Below, piece by piece: positions 1 through 6,313 of a stretch of 9,505 nucleotides of DNA. Position 1 is the stretch's first letter, and every line of letters begins with the position of its first letter. The notes below the pieces were generated by a model that did no database searches, was not told where the DNA came from, and saw only the letters and a list, made by a program, of their open reading frames with translations. Origin of the DNA: Rhodobacterales bacterium (GTDB taxonomy: Bacteria; Pseudomonadota; Alphaproteobacteria; Rhodobacterales; Rhodobacteraceae); assembly GCA_009992615.1 (NCBI GenBank), contig JAACVA010000139.1:1-9505 (forward strand), in the 5' to 3' direction. The translations under genes and the position numbers were made by a program.

Positions 1-764
1 GGTGCGTTGCCGCCCAGTTCCATCGCCGGTTTCAACACCTGATCGGCGGCGGCATGCAACAGCTTGCGCCCCACCCCGGTGGACCCGGTGAACGACACCA
101 CCCGCACCCGCGGATCGTGCAGCAAGTGATCGACCAGCGCACCGGTGCGTTTCGACGGCAGCACGTTGACCAGCCCCGCAGGCACGCCCGCCTCTGCCAG
201 CAGCGGCATCAGCGCCAGCATGGTCAGCGGCGTTTCCGACGCGGGCTTGATGATCACGCCACACCCGGCGGCCAGAGCCGGGGCGATCTTGCGCGTGCCC
301 ATGGCGGCGGGGTAATTCCATGGCGTGACCAACACGGCCAGACCTGCCGGTTTGTGCTGCACGATGATCCGCGCACCCGAGGCGGGGGCGCGGCCGATCA
401 ATCCGTCGGCGCGCACCGCCTCTTCCGCGAACCAGCGAAAGAATTCGGCGGCATAGGTCGCCTCGCCCAGGGCATCGGCGCGGGCCTTGCCGTTTTCCAG
501 CGTGATGAGGTTGGCAAATTGATCCAGCCGCGCCGTCATCAGCTCCCACGCCTTGCGCAGCACTTCGGACCGGGCACGCGGCGTGCGCGCGGCCCAGTCG
601 GCCATCGCGGCTTCGGCGGCGTCCAGCGCGGCATCGGCATCACCGATTTCGGCCGAGGCCACCGACGCGATGACTGCCTCGGTGGCAGGGTTGACGACAT
701 CGAAGCGCTCGTTCGATGCCCCCGCCGTCCAGCGGCCATTGATATAGAGATCAGTATATTCCAT
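1..764 (-). CDS. NAD(P)-dependent aldehyde dehydrogenase, succinate-semialdehyde-dehydrogenase-like (partial, C-terminus outside window)
   Basis: Oxidises an aldehyde to a carboxylic acid in the cytoplasm. The first 254 residues are present; the catalytic Cys and the C-terminal half lie beyond the left edge. Visible ALDH-superfamily landmarks are TPWNYP (148-152, with the oxyanion Asn150), the cofactor-binding KPASETP (173-179), the Rossmann motif FTGSTGVG (225-232) and MELGGNA (248-254, with general-base Glu249). ELGGNA rather than ELGGK is typical of GabD-type succinate-semialdehyde dehydrogenases, but substrate cannot be assigned from half a protein. The ATG at 764 is preceded by GGAG at suitable spacing and lies 15 bp after the E2-like stop, so it is probably cotranscribed as the last visible gene of the run. 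As a partner of an E1 complex, it may remove an aldehyde produced by cleavage of a hydroxyketone (inference). The family call is firm and the substrate is open. Confidence 0.93.
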   Translation of the reverse strand, partial: MEYTDLYINGRWTAGASNERFDVVNPATEAVIASVASAEIGDADAALDAAEAAMADWAARTPRARSEVLRKAWELMTARLDQFANLITLENGKARADALGEATYAAEFFRWFAEEAVRADGLIGRAPASGARIIVQHKPAGLAVLVTPWNYPAAMGTRKIAPALAAGCGVIIKPASETPLTMLALMPLLAEAGVPAGLVNVLPSKRTGALVDHLLHDPRVRVVSFTGSTGVGRKLLHAAADQVLKPAMELGGNA

Positions 765-779
765 CGGAAACTCCGTAAG

Positions 780-2042
780 TTACAGCAGGTGGCGCAGCGG
801 TTGCTGCATCCGGCCTGCGAATGCCGACAAAACGGCGATCGCGCGCGGCGCGCTCATCTGATCGGCCGCACATTCAAATGTGACGGCATAGCCCGTGCCG
901 CTGCGCGTCAGGGTCAGGACCGGTTGGTCTTCCGGGCCAAGGCACAGGGCGGTGATTGCGGTGAACCGCAGATCGCGCAGCACCAGATCGGGCTGGCCCT
1001 CGGGCACCTGTTGCGCCGTGGCCTGCGTGCCATCGCCGACGAACAGGCGATCCCGCTCGAACGCCTGCACGTTGATCGTCGCGTCGCCCTGCCCAAGGCT
1101 GGCCGCTGCAAGCCCGGCCAGCAACGCGTCGCTGTCGCTGATCCCGGCCTCTTGTGCGGCCCAGTCGGCGAAGGCGGCAAAGCCATCCTGCGCGATCTCG
1201 GCGGTCAGACGGCGGGCAGGCGCCGCAGCCGTGGTCTGCGCGGATGCAACAGGCATCGCGCGCAGCGTGTCGATGTCCGAGGCGTGAAACGGCTGGGCAT
1301 GGCCCGCCGCGACAAGACGCGCCAGATCCAGCCCCTGTTCCAGCGCCAGACGCCGGGCCTTGGGCGAGGCAAGGATGCGCCCGCCCGGTGCAATGGGGGC
1401 CGGGTGTTCCGGTTTGGCGACAGAGGCGCGGGGCGGTGCCTGTGATGGCTTCTCAACCACTTTTGGCGCAACGCTGCCCTGCGCCGCCGATCGCGTGACC
1501 GGGTTGGCCGGTTTTTCGGCACTGATGATCGCAATGATCTGGCCTACCGGCACATCCTCGCCCTCATCGGCAAGGGTTGCGGCGAGAAAACCGTCTTGGC
1601 CCGCCGCAACCTCGACGGTGCTCTTGTCGGTTTCGACCTCGAACAAAGGATCATCCGCCTGCACCGCATCGCCCGGCGCCTTGAGCCAACGCACCAAAAG
1701 GCCGCTGTCCTGCGCCATGCCAAGGGTGGGCATGATAATTGTGTCGCCCTCCGGGATGGCGTAGGGTTTGGCGTCGGGGGCAGGCGCAGGCGCGGGCGCC
1801 TCGGCGCTGTCGCTGATCTGCGCAATCACCTGACCGACAGGCACCTCTTGCCCTGCTTCGGCCGCCACACCGGTCAAAAAACCATCGCCCTGAGCCTCGA
1901 CCTCCATCGTGGCCTTGTCGGTTTCCACCTCGAACAGCACATCCCCCACCGCCACCGCTTCGCCGGGGTGTTTGTGCCAGGCGACGATCAGGCCGGTGTC
2001 CTGTGCCATTCCGAGGGCGGGCATGATGACATCAAGCGGCAT
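780..2042 (-). CDS. E2-like protein of a 2-oxo acid/acetoin dehydrogenase complex: two lipoyl domains, E3-binding domain, degenerate acyltransferase domain
   Basis: 420 aa. Lipoyl domain 1 spans about 2-78, with ETDKATME carrying the lipoyl-attachment Lys43. An Ala/Pro linker follows (79-97), then lipoyl domain 2 (about 100-175) with ETDKSTVE and Lys140. The E3/E1-binding domain (about 222-260) has the signature ASPKARRLA...GLDL...DID. The remaining 150 residues or so weakly follow an E2 catalytic domain, which is normally about 230 aa. The middle appears deleted, and the HRxxDG-type active site expected near 390-400 reads AADQMSAPRA, so the catalytic His and Asp are absent. It still ends in a recognisable E2 tail (MQQPLRHLL). 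It can probably be lipoylated and dock E1/E3, but should not transfer acyl groups to CoA by the usual mechanism. It may act like eukaryotic protein X (PDHX) or use an E2 in trans (inference). Its ATG lies inside the 3' end of E1 beta (11-bp overlap), which indicates translational coupling. Confidence 0.9.
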   Translation of the reverse strand: MPLDVIMPALGMAQDTGLIVAWHKHPGEAVAVGDVLFEVETDKATMEVEAQGDGFLTGVAAEAGQEVPVGQVIAQISDSAEAPAPAPAPDAKPYAIPEGDTIIMPTLGMAQDSGLLVRWLKAPGDAVQADDPLFEVETDKSTVEVAAGQDGFLAATLADEGEDVPVGQIIAIISAEKPANPVTRSAAQGSVAPKVVEKPSQAPPRASVAKPEHPAPIAPGGRILASPKARRLALEQGLDLARLVAAGHAQPFHASDIDTLRAMPVASAQTTAAAPARRLTAEIAQDGFAAFADWAAQEAGISDSDALLAGLAAASLGQGDATINVQAFERDRLFVGDGTQATAQQVPEGQPDLVLRDLRFTAITALCLGPEDQPVLTLTRSGTGYAVTFECAADQMSAPRAIAVLSAFAGRMQQPLRHLL

Positions 2043-3027
2043 GGATCATCTCCCCGCGCACCAGTTTGCGGGCCGCCTCGGCGACGCCTTCGGGCGTTGG
2101 CACGGTGATGTCCTCAAGCGCGGGCGAGAACGGCACCGGCACATCCATCGCCCCCATCCGCAGGGCCGGCGCATCAAGGTGATAGAACGCCTTTTCGTTG
2201 ATCCGGCTGGCGATTTCACTGGTCACCCCAAAGCTTTGGTGGCCTTCATCAACGACGATCACACGGCTGGTTTTCTTGGCCGATTTCACCAGCGCGGCCT
2301 CGTCCAGCGGCACGATGGTGCGCGGGTCAATCACCTCGGCGCTGATGCCGTCCTTTGCCAGTATATCGGCCGCCTTGGCACAGACCTGCACCATGGACGA
2401 GGTGCCGATCAGCGTGATGTCGTGACCTTCGCGCAGTACGTTTGCCACGCCGAATGGGATCAGAAACTCGCCCTCGGGCACCGGCGCCTTTTCCTGGTAC
2501 ATCAGCTTGTCCTCAAAGATGACCACCGGGTTGTTGTCGCGGATCGCCGTCTTCATCAGCCCCTTCGCCTCGTATGCCGAGGACGGCAAGGCCACCTTCA
2601 GCCCCGGAATATGTGCGACAAGCGCATGCAGGGATTGGCTGTGTTGCGCGGCAGAGCGCCGGGTGGCACCCAGGTTGGTGCGCAGCACAAGCGGCACGTT
2701 CAACTTGCCGCCCGACATGTAATGCGTCTTGGCGGCCTGATTGCACAGTTGATCCATGATCAGGAACAGAAAGTCGCCGAACATCAGATCGACAACCGGA
2801 CGTGTGCCGGTCATCGCGGCGCCCACAGCGATGCCGGTAAAGCCCGGCTCGGCAATCGGGGTATCCACCACGCGGTGGGTGCCGAATTCCTCAACAAGGC
2901 CCGACAGCACCTTGAACGGCGTGCCGGCCTCGGCCACGTCCTCACCGATGATGAAAACAGTGGGATCGCGGCGCATTTCTTCGGCCAAGGCTTCGTTGAC
3001 GGCCTGGGACAGGGTGATTTCACGCAT
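2032..3027 (-). CDS. TPP-dependent dehydrogenase E1 component, beta subunit (pyruvate/acetoin dehydrogenase type)
   Basis: 331 aa, the normal length for separate E1 beta subunits (PdhB/AcoB/BkdB family). It forms the alpha2beta2 heterotetramer that binds thiamine diphosphate at the subunit interface. Visible landmarks are the N-terminal GED (28-30), DTPIAEPGFTGIAVGAA (55-71) containing the Glu60 expected to activate the thiazolium ring, and the AQHSQSLHA segment with His129, the conserved active-site histidine. The C-terminal transketolase domain includes the typical IDPRTIVPLD and VVDEGHQSFG blocks. The start at 3027 has a strong GAGGAG ribosome site that overlaps the end of E1 alpha (11-bp gap), and the 3' end overlaps the E2-like gene. 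Alpha, beta and E2 are therefore a coupled trio. Substrate (pyruvate, acetoin, branched-chain or other 2-oxo acid) cannot be fixed from sequence; the neighbours favour an acetoin-like or unusual substrate. Confidence 0.95.
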   Translation of the reverse strand: MREITLSQAVNEALAEEMRRDPTVFIIGEDVAEAGTPFKVLSGLVEEFGTHRVVDTPIAEPGFTGIAVGAAMTGTRPVVDLMFGDFLFLIMDQLCNQAAKTHYMSGGKLNVPLVLRTNLGATRRSAAQHSQSLHALVAHIPGLKVALPSSAYEAKGLMKTAIRDNNPVVIFEDKLMYQEKAPVPEGEFLIPFGVANVLREGHDITLIGTSSMVQVCAKAADILAKDGISAEVIDPRTIVPLDEAALVKSAKKTSRVIVVDEGHQSFGVTSEIASRINEKAFYHLDAPALRMGAMDVPVPFSPALEDITVPTPEGVAEAARKLVRGEMIHAA

Positions 3028-3038
3028 CGGTGTTCTCC

Positions 3039-4019
3039 TCAGGCAGCGTAAACATGCATGTCCACTTCGGACACATCGGGGTATTTCGCGGCCAGCGCAT
3101 AGGCGACGGCGGCGCTGGCCTCGTCCTTGATCCCGGCGCGGATCGCGTCGAGATCCTCGGCGGTGGCGATGCCTTCCGACATCAGATGGCGGGCGAACAG
3201 GGTGATCGGGTCACGGTCATCGCGCCAGTGTTTTTCTTCGTCCTTGGTGCGGTAATATTCACGGTTGATGTCGCCCACATGGTGCCCGTGATAGCGATAG
3301 GTCATCAATTCGATAAAAAACGGCCCCTCGCCCCGGCGCGCCCGCGCGACCAGCCGTTCACTCAGCGCGTTGACCGCCAGAACGTCCTGTCCATCCACGG
3401 TATGCGCCTCGATCCCAAAGGCCTCGGCCCGCGCGGTGATTGACCCTGCGGCAATTTCGGCGGTTTTGGTGTATTCGGAATACCCATTGTTCTCACAGGC
3501 ATAAATCACCGGCAGTTTCCACAGCGCGGCCATGTTCATCACCTCGTACAACAGCCCCTGTGCAGTGGCCCCGTCACCAAAGAAACAGACCGTGACATCA
3601 TCCGTGCCCAGCAGTTTCGCGCTGAACGCCGCGCCGGTGGCAATACCCATCGAACCGCCGACAATGGCATTGGCGCCAAGGTTGCCGTTCGATTGGTCGG
3701 CAATGTGCATACTGCCACCCTTGCCACGGCAGTACCCCTCTTCCTTGCCAAGCAGTTCACAGAACATTTCCTTGAAATTCGCGCCCTTGGCCACGCAATG
3801 GCCATGGCCGCGATGGGTGCTGGTCACCTTGTCGGTGGTGCGCAGCGCCTCGCAGATACCCACCGCCACGGCCTCTTGTCCCGAATACATGTGGGTCAGG
3901 CCGGGCATCTTGGCCGACAGGTACAATTGGTTGGCGTTGTCCTCGAAGGTGCGGATGCGCGCCATCTGGGCATAGATCCGCAGATACTCATCGGTGTTGG
4001 TGTTTGGGCCGTTTTCCAT
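3039..4019 (-). CDS. TPP-dependent dehydrogenase E1 component, alpha subunit (acetoin/pyruvate dehydrogenase type)
   Basis: 326 aa, matching PdhA/AcoA-type alpha subunits. The TPP-binding motif runs from GDG (148-150) to ENN (176-178). Other family blocks are YSGQEA (45-50), THRGHGH (68-74), GKGGSMH (99-105) and NAIVGGSMGIATGAA (117-131). The loop that carries regulatory serines in mitochondrial PDH reads YRYHGHHVGD (241-250) and has no serine, so kinase control of the eukaryotic type is not expected. With E1 beta it decarboxylates a 2-oxo acid, or cleaves a hydroxyketone, and reductively acylates the lipoyl protein. The start is placed at 4019 (MENGPN) because GGAGG sits 7 nt upstream; an in-frame ATG at 4103 would add 28 residues of low-complexity Ala/Arg sequence that match no E1 N-terminus. 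It follows the M24 gene after a 99-bp gap. Confidence 0.95.
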   Translation of the reverse strand: MENGPNTNTDEYLRIYAQMARIRTFEDNANQLYLSAKMPGLTHMYSGQEAVAVGICEALRTTDKVTSTHRGHGHCVAKGANFKEMFCELLGKEEGYCRGKGGSMHIADQSNGNLGANAIVGGSMGIATGAAFSAKLLGTDDVTVCFFGDGATAQGLLYEVMNMAALWKLPVIYACENNGYSEYTKTAEIAAGSITARAEAFGIEAHTVDGQDVLAVNALSERLVARARRGEGPFFIELMTYRYHGHHVGDINREYYRTKDEEKHWRDDRDPITLFARHLMSEGIATAEDLDAIRAGIKDEASAAVAYALAAKYPDVSEVDMHVYAA

Positions 4020-4118
4020 ATTTGTCCTCCCGCAAGGGGCCGGGCGGGCACCTGTGGCGCGCGCCCCGCTTCTTCTTGCCAAAAATACTAGCGCCGCAGG
4101 CACGCAGCGCAGCTGCGT
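4020..4118 (-). other. 99-bp intergenic spacer between the M24 gene and E1 alpha, with hairpin and a T/A-rich motif
   Basis: This is the longest gap inside the minus-strand run. Directly after the M24 stop there is a perfect 7-bp stem-loop (ACGCAGC-TGC-GCTGCGT on the coding strand; 4102-4118). It is followed about 15-20 nt later by TAGTATTTTTGGCAAGAAG, then a GC-rich stretch and the E1 alpha ribosome site. The hairpin has no immediate T-run, so it is not a classical terminator, but it could attenuate transcription or protect the upstream mRNA end. From memory, the TATTTTTGG-AAGA-GAAG type of string recurs in Rhodobacterales intergenic DNA; this was not checked. Confidence 0.5.
4102..4118 (-). 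repeat. 7-bp perfect inverted repeat (stem-loop) right after the M24 stop codon
   Basis: The arms ACGCAGC and GCTGCGT enclose a 3-nt loop (TGC), and the structure abuts the TGA of the M24 gene. It lacks a following U-tract, so it is more likely an mRNA-end stabiliser or weak attenuator than a strong terminator. Seen directly; the function is inferred. Confidence 0.5.
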
Positions 4119-5417
4119 TCAATAGCGGTTGGCGATCGGCAGTTCCTGCGCCGGGAACAGCGAAATCACCTCGCAGCCCGTGTCGGTGACAACCACCTCT
4201 TCCTCGATCCGCGCTGCGGAATAGCCATCGGTCGCCGGGCAATAGGTTTCGAGGGCGAACACCATTCCGGTCTTGATCTCCATCGGGTTTTCCAGGCTGA
4301 CCGCGCGGCTGATGATCGGCCGTTCGTGCAGCGCCAGGCCCAGACCGTGGCCGAATTGCAGACCAAAGGCCGACAGTTCATCGGGAAAACCGAAATCCTC
4401 GGCCTTTGGCCACAGCTTTGCCACCTGATCGGTGGTGACCCCCGGCCTGATCGCCGCAATCGAGGCATCGATCCATTCGCGCGCCTTCACATAGGCGTCG
4501 CGCTGGCATGGGGTAGACATGCCGATGTTGAACGTCCGGTAATAGCAGGTGCGATAGCCCTGATAGGATTGCAGGATGTCAAAGAACGCCTGATCGCCGG
4601 GGCGGAACTGCCGGTCGGTGAAGTTGTGCGGATGCGGGTTGCAGCGTTCGCCGGAAATGGCGTTGATCGCCTCGACATCATCCGACCCCCATTCATACAA
4701 CAGCTTATTGGACAGCGCGACAATGTCGTTTTCGCGCACGCCCGGCTTCAGCTCTTCGTAGATGTGGTGATAGACTCCATCCACCATGCTGGCCGCCTGG
4801 GTCAACAACTGGATCTCGTCCCAGTTCTTGATCTCGCGCGCGCTCAGCATGATCTGCTGGCCGTCCACCACGTTCAGACCGGCCTCTTTCAGGGCGTGGA
4901 ACATGGCGGTTTCGGCGTAATCCACACCCACGGGCATGTCGATCATGCCGGCGTCGCGGATCAGACCGGCGATCTCCTCGGCATAGCGCCGCATCAGGCC
5001 AAAGCTGGGAGGGATCGTGCCGCGCATTCCCACCACCCCGGCGCGGCAATGGTCGGCCACCAGCCAGTCAGAGTATTTCTTGTGGTGCACGGCGGCCGAC
5101 CCAAAATCCCAGACATAGGGGGCGTCGTCGCCGGTCAGCAGGCAGAAACGGCACATCTTGTCGCGTTCCCATTCACCGATCTTGGTGGAAGATACATAGC
5201 GGATATTGTTCACATCGAACAAAAGAAGGGTGCCGCAATCGCTGGCCTTGAGGGCCTGAACGGTGCGCCCCAGACGATAGCGGCGCAACCTGTCGTGGTC
5301 GATCCGGCGTTCGAAATCCACCGAGGTGTGGCCCCAGGCGGGAATTCGGCCTTCCCATTTCCAATGGGGTTCCAGGTCTTGGGGGGTCAGGATGTTTGGC
5401 GTCAGGGCGCGGGACAT
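4119..5417 (-). CDS. M24-family (creatinase/aminopeptidase P fold) protein, DddP-like, with an altered metal site
   Basis: 432 aa. An N-terminal creatinase-like domain (about 40-195, including LLLFDVNNIRY 64-74) precedes a pita-bread M24 domain (about 200-432). The overall plan and several blocks (FD-x-NIRY, a C-terminal GHGxGL, E-x(n)-EEEVVVTDTG) resemble the DMSP lyase DddP and related non-peptidase members. Expected metal ligands are Asp280 (FFDILQ), a second Asp 11 residues later, His357 (FGHGLGL), Glu390 (FALET) and Glu405 (RIEEEV). The second Asp is replaced by Cys291 (YRTCYYRTF). A canonical dinuclear peptidase is therefore doubtful; a mononuclear metal site, Cys coordination or a lyase/hydrolase role on a small molecule is possible. 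The start at 5417 is chosen for its GAGGAG site; the upstream in-frame ATGs at 5504 and 5447 lack one, and the former overlaps the SDR gene. The position between an SDR and an E1/E2 set argues for a catabolic step rather than peptide turnover. I would not call it dddP. Confidence 0.85.
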   Translation of the reverse strand: MSRALTPNILTPQDLEPHWKWEGRIPAWGHTSVDFERRIDHDRLRRYRLGRTVQALKASDCGTLLLFDVNNIRYVSSTKIGEWERDKMCRFCLLTGDDAPYVWDFGSAAVHHKKYSDWLVADHCRAGVVGMRGTIPPSFGLMRRYAEEIAGLIRDAGMIDMPVGVDYAETAMFHALKEAGLNVVDGQQIMLSAREIKNWDEIQLLTQAASMVDGVYHHIYEELKPGVRENDIVALSNKLLYEWGSDDVEAINAISGERCNPHPHNFTDRQFRPGDQAFFDILQSYQGYRTCYYRTFNIGMSTPCQRDAYVKAREWIDASIAAIRPGVTTDQVAKLWPKAEDFGFPDELSAFGLQFGHGLGLALHERPIISRAVSLENPMEIKTGMVFALETYCPATDGYSAARIEEEVVVTDTGCEVISLFPAQELPIANRY

Positions 5418-5430
5418 GGCGTTCTCCTCG

Positions 5431-5449
5431 GGATGACTCTCGGTCATCC
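5431..5449 (-). repeat. 7-bp perfect stem-loop just upstream of the M24 ribosome site
   Basis: On the coding strand, GGATGAC-CGAGA-GTCATCC lies in the 64-bp gap between the SDR stop and the M24 start. Its 3' arm ends about 1-2 nt before the GAGGAG ribosome site. There is no T-run, so a terminator is unlikely. An mRNA-processing, stability or translation-modulating role is plausible but inferred. The rest of the gap (5450-5481) shows nothing else recognisable. Confidence 0.5.
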
Positions 5450-5481
5450 GATTATCTATGGTTTTCAGTGTGCTGTGGGTG

Positions 5482-6288
5482 TTACTGGATGCACCAGCCG
5501 CCATCGATGTGAATCATCTGGCCGGTCATGTAATCGCTGTCGTCGCTGGCCAGAAAGGCCGCCGTGCCGATGATGTCATCGGGATAGGACACCCGCTTGA
5601 TCTGAAGCGCGTCGCGCACGATGTCATCATAGGCTTGGCCGGCCTTTTCCTTGAACCCGATTTCCACCAGATCCTTGTCCAGCTGTTCCCACAGAGGGGT
5701 GACGACGACACCGGGGGCATAGCCGTTGACGTTGATCTTGTGCTCGGCCAGGGCAAGGGCGCCACAATGGGTCAGCGCCAGACAGCCGTATTTCGATGTG
5801 CAATACACTGTTACGTCGATCAGCGGCTTGCGCGACGCGATGCTGCCGACGTTGATGATCTTGTACGGGTGGTCCTGCGGGCCCTGGGCAATCATCTGGC
5901 GGGCGGTTTCCTGCATTCCCAGCCACATTGCCTTGGTGTTGACGTTCATGATCATGTCCCAGTTGTCTTCGTCTATATCCATGAAGAACCGGGGTTTGTT
6001 GAGGCCCGCGTTGAACAGGCCGACGTTGATCATGCCAAAGGCGTCCACCGTGGCGGCGACGGCGGCGGCGTTGTCTTCGCGTTTGGTCACGTCCATCTTC
6101 ACGGCGATCGCCTTGCCGTTGCCGGCCGCGTTGATCCGGTCGGCCACTTTCCGTGCCTCGTCCAGGTCCAGATCGCCCAGGCAGACATTGGCGCCCAGAG
6201 ATGCGAAATGTTCGGCGTTGGCGGCACCCATGCCGCGTGCGGCGCCGGTGATCAGGATGTTTTTGCCTTGCAGGCGCTTGGGGTCCAT
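5482..6288 (-). CDS. Short-chain dehydrogenase/reductase (classical SDR, probably NAD-dependent)
   Basis: 268 aa, normal for classical SDRs. The cofactor motif TGAARGMG lies at 14-21, NAG at 93-95, Asn117 in MNVNTK, catalytic Ser149 (NVGSIAS), and the Tyr162-Cys-Thr-Ser-Lys166 active-site motif. The C-terminal YMTGQMIHIDGG block is typical of the family. The acidic Asp39 at the end of the second beta strand (CLGDLD) favours NAD(H) over NADP(H). It probably oxidises a secondary alcohol or polyol, or reduces a ketone; relatives include sorbitol, galactitol and butanediol dehydrogenases, so the substrate is not fixed. The start at 6288 has an excellent AGGAGG 6 nt upstream; the longer in-frame start at 6492 lies inside the regulator gene and adds nonsense-like Arg-rich sequence. 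It begins 25 bp after the regulator stop, so it is probably cotranscribed with it. Confidence 0.95.
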   Translation of the reverse strand: MDPKRLQGKNILITGAARGMGAANAEHFASLGANVCLGDLDLDEARKVADRINAAGNGKAIAVKMDVTKREDNAAAVAATVDAFGMINVGLFNAGLNKPRFFMDIDEDNWDMIMNVNTKAMWLGMQETARQMIAQGPQDHPYKIINVGSIASRKPLIDVTVYCTSKYGCLALTHCGALALAEHKINVNGYAPGVVVTPLWEQLDKDLVEIGFKEKAGQAYDDIVRDALQIKRVSYPDDIIGTAAFLASDDSDYMTGQMIHIDGGWCIQ

Positions 6289-6313
6289 CGGGTTCCTCCT
6301 CGGGTCAGGTAAA

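Noticed and set aside
54..1445. 463-codon open frame on the plus strand
   Set aside because: It lies antisense to the aldehyde dehydrogenase and E2-like genes, is Arg/His/Gly-rich with no domain pattern, and has no ribosome site; it is a GC-driven shadow.
1909..3051. 380-codon plus-strand open frame opposite E1 beta
   Set aside because: The opposite strand carries a complete, motif-bearing E1 beta; this frame shows no family signature.
2032..4019. Naming the E1/E2 set as housekeeping pyruvate dehydrogenase
   Set aside because: The E2-like protein lacks its active site, no E3 is adjacent, and the neighbours are catabolic accessory genes; the substrate is left open.
4020..4103. N-terminal extension of E1 alpha from an upstream ATG
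   Set aside because: The extra residues are low-complexity Ala/Arg and include the ribosome site of the internal ATG at 4019.
4119..5417. Naming the M24 gene dddP (DMSP lyase)
   Set aside because: The layout is similar, but one metal-binding Asp is Cys, the sequence around the ligands differs, and no DMSP transporter or other ddd gene is present.
4326..5573. 415-codon plus-strand open frame opposite the M24 gene
   Set aside because: Composition is typical of the antisense of a high-GC gene, and it crosses the M24/SDR junction with no motif.
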